DNA of 64,000 nt from OFTM10 sp964196195 (GTDB lineage Bacteria; Actinomycetota; Acidimicrobiia; Acidimicrobiales; Aldehydirespiratoraceae): assembly GCA_964196195.1 (NCBI GenBank), contig CAXMSE010000041.1, positions 29,092 to 93,091 on the forward strand, read 5' to 3'. Shown in pieces: positions 60,318 to 64,000 of this stretch. The notes beneath the pieces were generated by a model, which was given only the letters and a program-made list of their open reading frames with translations, had not been told where the DNA came from and ran no database searches. The position numbers and the translations under genes are program-made. How positions within the stretch are numbered: the first letter of the stretch is position 1; each line of letters starts with the position of its first letter.

Positions 60318-61688
60318 AGGTTCGAACCGGGCGGTGAAATGGCGTAGCCAGGGCGCCTGGCTCACGATCCGGTATCCACCGATATCGCCCCGACGGCCAG
60401 CCACATCGATCACCACCTCGGCTACGTAGTCGATATGGCTCTGGGTGTAGGTGCGGCGGGGAATGGCCAGCCGAACGAGCTCCATCGCGGCCGCCTCGTC
60501 GGGAGCATCGTCGCGGGCTCGCCCGAACATGACGGTGCCTATCTCCACGCCTCGCACGCCACCGCGGCGGTACAGCTCCACCGCGAGCGCCTGGGCCGGA
60601 TACTCGTGAGCCGGAATGTCGGGAAGCATCGCAGCCGCGTCGATGTAGACGGCGTGACCGCCCGGAGGTTGAACGATCGGCACCCCGGCGTCCGAGATCT
60701 TGTCGGCCAGATACTGGGTAGAACGGATGCGGTAGCGAAGGTAGTTCTCGTCGACCACCTCTTCGAGCCCGGTGGCCACGGCTTCGAGGTCGTAGCCGGC
60801 CAAGCCGCCGTAGGTCGAGAAACCCTCGGTGAGAATCAGCAGGTTTCGACACTGGGCCGCGAGCTCTCCATCGTTGAGGGCGATGAAGCCCCCGATGTTG
60901 GCCAGCCCGTCCTTCTTGGCCGACATGGTGCAGCCGTCAGCCAGCGAGAACATCTCCTGGGCGATGGATTTCGCATCGGTGTCGGCGTAGCCGTCCTCGC
61001 GCAGGTGGATGAACCACGCGTTCTCGGCAAACCGGCAGGCATCGAGGATGAAGGGAATCCCGTATTCGTCGCACACCTCGCGCACAGCACGGAGATTGGC
61101 CATGGAGACGGGTTGACCTCCACCGGAATTGTTGGTGACGGTGACCATGACGAACGGCACTCGATCGGCGCCAACCTCCTCGATGGATGCCCGGAGCCGG
61201 GGGATATCCATGTTGCCCTTGAAGAGGTGGATGGCAGAGGGGTCCCTACCTTCAGCAATCACAAGGTCGCGGGCCTCGGCTCCCTGGTATTCGACATTGG
61301 CCCGAGTGGTGTCGAAGTGGGTGTTGTTGGGCACCACGTCGCCCTCATTCACCATCGCTTCGAAGAGGATCTTCTCCGCGGCCCGACCCTGGTGGGTGGG
61401 TATCACTTCGCTGAAACCGGTCAGATCCATGACCACCGTTTCGAATCTACGAAAGGAGCGGCTGCCGGCATACGACTCGTCTCCGACCATCATCCCCGCC
61501 CACTGCTGCGACGACATCGCACCCGTGCCTGAGTCGGTGAGGAGGTCGATGATCACCTCATCGGCGTTCAGGCCGAAAAGGTTGTAGCCGGCCCGCTGCA
61601 ACGCAGCCTCGCGGCAGCTGGCATCGGGAAGGTCTATGGCCTGCACCGTGTGAATGCGGAAGGGTTCGATGATCGTGGAGTACTCCAT
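60306..61688 (-). CDS. Tryptophanase/tyrosine phenol-lyase family enzyme
   Basis: A 460-residue PLP beta-eliminating lyase. FRIHTVQAIDLPDASCREAALQRAGYN, LLTDSGTGAMSSQQWAGMM, PTHQGRAAEKILF, and PLP lysine in TMSAKKDGLANIGGFIAL match TnaA/Tpl. Tryptophanases and tyrosine phenol-lyases are close relatives and I did not find a certain discriminator, so the product is indole or phenol plus pyruvate and ammonia. No tnaB transporter or tnaC leader is apparent. Its start lies 86 bases from the divergent arsR gene. Confidence 0.9.
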   Translation of the reverse strand: MEYSTIIEPFRIHTVQAIDLPDASCREAALQRAGYNLFGLNADEVIIDLLTDSGTGAMSSQQWAGMMVGDESYAGSRSFRRFETVVMDLTGFSEVIPTHQGRAAEKILFEAMVNEGDVVPNNTHFDTTRANVEYQGAEARDLVIAEGRDPSAIHLFKGNMDIPRLRASIEEVGADRVPFVMVTVTNNSGGGQPVSMANLRAVREVCDEYGIPFILDACRFAENAWFIHLREDGYADTDAKSIAQEMFSLADGCTMSAKKDGLANIGGFIALNDGELAAQCRNLLILTEGFSTYGGLAGYDLEAVATGLEEVVDENYLRYRIRSTQYLADKISDAGVPIVQPPGGHAVYIDAAAMLPDIPAHEYPAQALAVELYRRGGVRGVEIGTVMFGRARDDAPDEAAAMELVRLAIPRRTYTQSHIDYVAEVVIDVAGRRGDIGGYRIVSQAPWLRHFTARFEPLGE

Positions 61689-61760
61689 CGGCCCACCCTA
61701 TGGTCGATCGCGAGCGCGGAACGGACCGGGGAAACCGGTTGCCTTTTCTGCAATTATTCG

Positions 61761-61776
61761 ATAGTTATTGAACTAT
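61761..61776. promoter_or_regulatory. Candidate ArsR operator overlapping the arsR start codon
   Basis: ATAGTTATTGAACTAT is a perfect 6-base inverted repeat around a 4-base centre in an AT-rich patch upstream of arsR. The arsR ATG (61775-61777) begins inside the right arm. Such symmetric AT-rich sites are typical ArsR operators; autoregulation is inferred. Confidence 0.55.
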
Positions 61777-62098
61777 GGAACAATCGGAGGTTGTGGACGC
61801 TCTCGGAGCCCTCGCCCACCACACCCGGATTGAAGTGTTTCGACTCCTGGTGAGGGCGGGTCCCGACGGCCTCGCCGCGGGCATCGTCAGCGATGAACTC
61901 GACATGTCGGCCTCCACACTGTCGTTTCATCTCAAGGAACTGAGGAACGCGGGGCTGGTGAGTGTCGAGCGAATCGGCAGATCACAGATCTACCGGGCCC
62001 GCTACGGCACCATGACCGAGCTGCTCACCTTCCTCACCGAAAAATGTTGTGAGGGCACCGCAGAGTGCGCTCCCCTACTCAGAAAGGCCCCATCATGA
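61775..62098 (+). CDS. arsR: ArsR-family transcriptional repressor
   Basis: A 107-residue winged-helix repressor: LGALAHHTRIEVFRLLVRAGPDGLAAGIVSDELDMSASTLSFHLKELRNAGLVSVERIGRSQIYRARY. The C-terminal EKCCEGTAEC holds three cysteines, as in the C-terminal arsenite sites of some ArsR proteins; there is no classical ELCVCDL site. The stop overlaps the ATG of arsM (ATGA), so it most likely controls that gene in response to As(III). No ribosome-binding site before the ATG, which lies in the palindrome; leaderless initiation is possible. Confidence 0.93.
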   Translation: MEQSEVVDALGALAHHTRIEVFRLLVRAGPDGLAAGIVSDELDMSASTLSFHLKELRNAGLVSVERIGRSQIYRARYGTMTELLTFLTEKCCEGTAECAPLLRKAPS

Positions 62099-62943
62099 GT
62101 CAAGCAGACGACAATATTCAGCCGGCCGATGAAGGCGACGAACTGCGCGAGATGGTTGCCGAGCGGTACGGATCGCTCGCCCAGCAGGTTCTCGACGCCG
62201 ATGACGCGGGATCGTGTTGCGGCCCCGCCCTCGTGATCTCCGATGGCAATCCGATCACCACCGACCTCTACCGCGACCAGGATTCCGATTCAGTCCCCGA
62301 CAACGCCCTTATCGCTTCACTCGGCTGCGGCAACCCCACCGCTCTGGTCGATCTCGAAGAGGGGCAGGTGGTGCTCGATCTCGGATCGGGGGGAGGAATC
62401 GACGTGTTGCTGTCGGCGCGACGAGTCGGCCCCGCCGGCAAGGCCTACGGACTCGACATGACCGACGAGATGCTCGAGTTGGCGAGAGAGAACCAGCGCG
62501 AGGCCGGGGTCACCAATGTCGAGTTTCTCAAGGGCACGATCGAGGCAGTCCCGCTTCCGGATCAGAGTGTCGACGTCGTCATCTCCAACTGCGTGATCAA
62601 CCTCTCCGCCGACAAGCCCGCAGTGTTCCGAGAAGCCCATCGCGTACTCTCCCCCGGCGGCCGCTTCGCGGTTTCCGACATCGTGGTGCAGGGCGATCTC
62701 GATCCGAAGATTCGCACGAATATGGAGTCGTGGATCGGGTGTGTGGCGGGCGCCCTCGGGGAAGACGACTACCGAGCCGGCCTCTTGGCCGCCGGCTTCG
62801 TCGATGTGGAGATCACCCCGACCCGCGTCTATGAGTTCGACGATGCCCGTGAGTATCTCGAGATGGCCGGCATCGACGAGGCCACCGCCCGGTCGGCGAG
62901 CGGCAAGATCATCTCGGCATTCGTAAGGGCCCGAAAGAGCTGA
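62095..62943 (+). CDS. arsM: Arsenite methyltransferase
   Basis: SAM-dependent enzyme that methylates As(III). 282 residues. VVLDLGSGGGIDVLLSARRVG (SAM motif I) and YGLDMTDEMLELARENQ. Conserved cysteines appear in DAGSCCGPAL (N-terminal), IASLGCGNP, VISNCVINLS and ESWIGCVAGAL, matching the four-cysteine ArsM pattern. Directly coupled to arsR, consistent with an arsenic detoxification unit. Confidence 0.95.
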   Translation: MSQADDNIQPADEGDELREMVAERYGSLAQQVLDADDAGSCCGPALVISDGNPITTDLYRDQDSDSVPDNALIASLGCGNPTALVDLEEGQVVLDLGSGGGIDVLLSARRVGPAGKAYGLDMTDEMLELARENQREAGVTNVEFLKGTIEAVPLPDQSVDVVISNCVINLSADKPAVFREAHRVLSPGGRFAVSDIVVQGDLDPKIRTNMESWIGCVAGALGEDDYRAGLLAAGFVDVEITPTRVYEFDDAREYLEMAGIDEATARSASGKIISAFVRARKS

Positions 62944-62975
62944 TCGTCGTTGTATGACCGATGGAGATGGGGCAC

Positions 62976-63473
62976 ATGACTCGAGCACTTCACACCTGGT
63001 CGACAGTCGTACCCGAGGAGTGGATCGACTACAACGGGCACCTCAACGAGGGCTACTACGCAGTTGGGTTCGGCGAGGCATCCGATGACCTGCTCACTCA
63101 CATCGGCTTCGATCACGCCTACCGTGTCGACCGAGGCACCTTCTACACGGCAGAAACCCATATCCGGTACCTCAGAGAAGTCGCCCACGGCGCATCCATC
63201 TCCTGTCGAACCATCCTGCTCTCAGCCGACTCAAAGAGGCTGCACATCCATCATGATCTGATCGTGGGCGACGATTGCGAGCCTGTCGCCACCCAGGAAT
63301 CGATGATGCTCCATGTCGCGCACCCGGGCCCCAAGGTCACACCAATGCAGGAGCCTGTTCTGAGTGCGGCACTTGCGCTCGCAGCAGCCCACACGACCCT
63401 GCCTCGACCCAGCTACCTGGGCACCGGTGTGCGCCAGTTGGCCCGCTCCGATCCCTCCAAGGGCACCGGATGA
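62976..63473 (+). CDS. Hotdog-fold thioesterase family protein
   Basis: About 165 residues. VVPEEWIDYNGHLNEGYYAVGFGEASDDLLTHIG has the DYNGHLNxxxY motif of 4HBT-type acyl-CoA thioesterases, close to betainyl/carnitinyl-CoA thioesterases. FYTAETHIRYLREVAHGASISCRTILLSADSKRLHIHH completes the fold. ATG 62976 chosen; ATG 62961 is in frame. 32 bases after arsM; not evidently linked in function. Confidence 0.85.
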   Translation: MTRALHTWSTVVPEEWIDYNGHLNEGYYAVGFGEASDDLLTHIGFDHAYRVDRGTFYTAETHIRYLREVAHGASISCRTILLSADSKRLHIHHDLIVGDDCEPVATQESMMLHVAHPGPKVTPMQEPVLSAALALAAAHTTLPRPSYLGTGVRQLARSDPSKGTG

Positions 63474-63501
63474 GCGCAAGTTGGCCGGTCCCGACTCCTG
63501 C

Positions 63502-64000
63502 TCAGTCGCTCAAACCCACGAGTTCCCGGCGCACATAGATGTCGTCGGGGTCGGTGTCGAGTTCCTGGGCGTAGCGGTGACCCCACCACACTGCTGATGC
63601 AATGGTGCTCGGCACCCATGCGTCGCCGATGGTGCGCACCGACCGCAGTCCGGCGTCGCTCCATTGGTCCGACAAGAGCTCGAGGTCGGAGGTGAGCTGG
63701 TCGTTCGGCGTACGGCTCGTCACCATCACCACAGAGTCGGCCTCCACCGTTTCGCGTCGCTCTGTGAGCACGCACTCGAGCACAACCTCTGCGGCACCCA
63801 CTTCGACGACTGCTTTCTCGGTGCGGATGCCCACACCAAGATCGAGCAGGCGCCTGTGTATTCGGGGCTGCTCCATCGTGTTCGCCGTCCACGACGAGAC
63901 GAGAGCCGACGGGGTGACGATTTCAACCGTGCAACCCGAAGCGACGAGCAGCTCCGCCAACACCCCACCGAGGTAGTAGTGATCGTCGTCGTAGATCAAC
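63502..64000 (-). CDS. C-terminal part of OYE/trimethylamine-dehydrogenase-type oxidoreductase (runs off window)
   Basis: At least 166 residues of a protein that continues beyond the right edge. VIYDDDHYYLGGVLAELLVASGCTVEIVTP is the second nucleotide-binding segment of 2,4-dienoyl-CoA reductase/trimethylamine dehydrogenase-type enzymes; SVVMVTSRTPNDQLTSDL, SVRTIGDAWVPSTIASAVWWGHRYAQELD is the usual C-terminal end. The N-terminal flavin barrel is outside the window. Substrate cannot be told from this part. Confidence 0.85.
   Translation of the reverse strand, partial: LIYDDDHYYLGGVLAELLVASGCTVEIVTPSALVSSWTANTMEQPRIHRRLLDLGVGIRTEKAVVEVGAAEVVLECVLTERRETVEADSVVMVTSRTPNDQLTSDLELLSDQWSDAGLRSVRTIGDAWVPSTIASAVWWGHRYAQELDTDPDDIYVRRELVGLSD

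Noticed and set aside
60320..60340. tRNA-like GGTTCGAACC segment
   Set aside because: No cloverleaf can be built; it is the 3' end of the tryptophanase-family gene.

Overview
The window is a gene-dense, high-GC stretch of an actinobacterial chromosome. The main taxonomic evidence is a mycothiol ligase (mshC), an InhA-type enoyl-ACP reductase, a flavin-dependent LLM oxidoreductase, an LprG-like lipoprotein beside an MFS exporter, and frequent GTG starts with 4-base ATGA/GTGA gene overlaps. An Acidimicrobiia-like (Ilumatobacter-type) lineage is my inference. No rRNA, tRNA, CRISPR array, integrase or intact insertion sequence was seen.

Layout: 1-3.1 kb, minus-strand operon mshC-plsC-thrS (thrS runs off the left edge). 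3.2-6.0 kb, fabI, a metallophosphoesterase fused to a C-terminal domain, and a YHS-like small protein. 6.0-6.9 kb, ArsR regulator plus AHSA1/SRPBCC protein. 6.9-19.2 kb, a mosaic of minus-strand modules: LLM oxidoreductase; class III cyclase/ATPase regulator; larE-larB-larC nickel-pincer cofactor operon; second cyclase/NB-ARC regulator plus enoyl-CoA isomerase. These modules are separated by copies of a dispersed repeat. 19.2-22.6 kb, EamA exporter and two CNNM/CorC-type membrane proteins. 22.6-27.8 kb, a heterodimeric ABC exporter, a third ABC ATPase and thiamine pyrophosphokinase. 27.8-32.3 kb, secreted serine protease, M23 peptidoglycan hydrolase, dienelactone hydrolase and a polytopic membrane protein. 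32.4-36.0 kb, small membrane protein, a deleted SDR, TrpB2 and a DUF4032 protein. 36.0-42.2 kb, minus-strand run: thrombospondin-type-3 protein, beta-hydroxyacid dehydrogenase, CpdA-like phosphodiesterase, LprG-like lipoprotein, MFS exporter with a fused extracytoplasmic repeat domain, ThrH. 42.4-51.7 kb, enoyl-CoA hydratase, cytidine deaminase, two PLP enzymes, DUF169, hydrolase, MerE-like protein, the retropepsin/M14/RimK triad and MgtC. 51.7-60.3 kb, PLP decarboxylase, DUF4405, UspA, RIC iron-sulfur repair protein, hemN-hemH-hemG and a nitronate monooxygenase-like enzyme. 60.3-64 kb, tryptophanase/tyrosine phenol-lyase, arsR-arsM, a thioesterase and the end of an OYE/TMADH-type oxidoreductase.

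The most unusual feature is the repeat at five places between 6.87 and 19.17 kb. Each copy carries, on the minus strand, the last roughly 20-27 codons of an acyl-CoA dehydrogenase gene ending in a stop codon. Three copies are preceded by a conserved linker with an actinobacterial DnaA-box (TTGTCCACA) and a CCCTACT/AGTAGGG hairpin. Differences among the tails are nearly all synonymous, and the stop codons differ (TAG, TAA, TGA). This suggests tails from functional but diverged donor genes, as happens when integrative elements target a gene's 3' end. The modules between the tails could therefore be serially accreted cargo; this is an inference, since neither an integrase nor the parental dehydrogenase gene is in the window.
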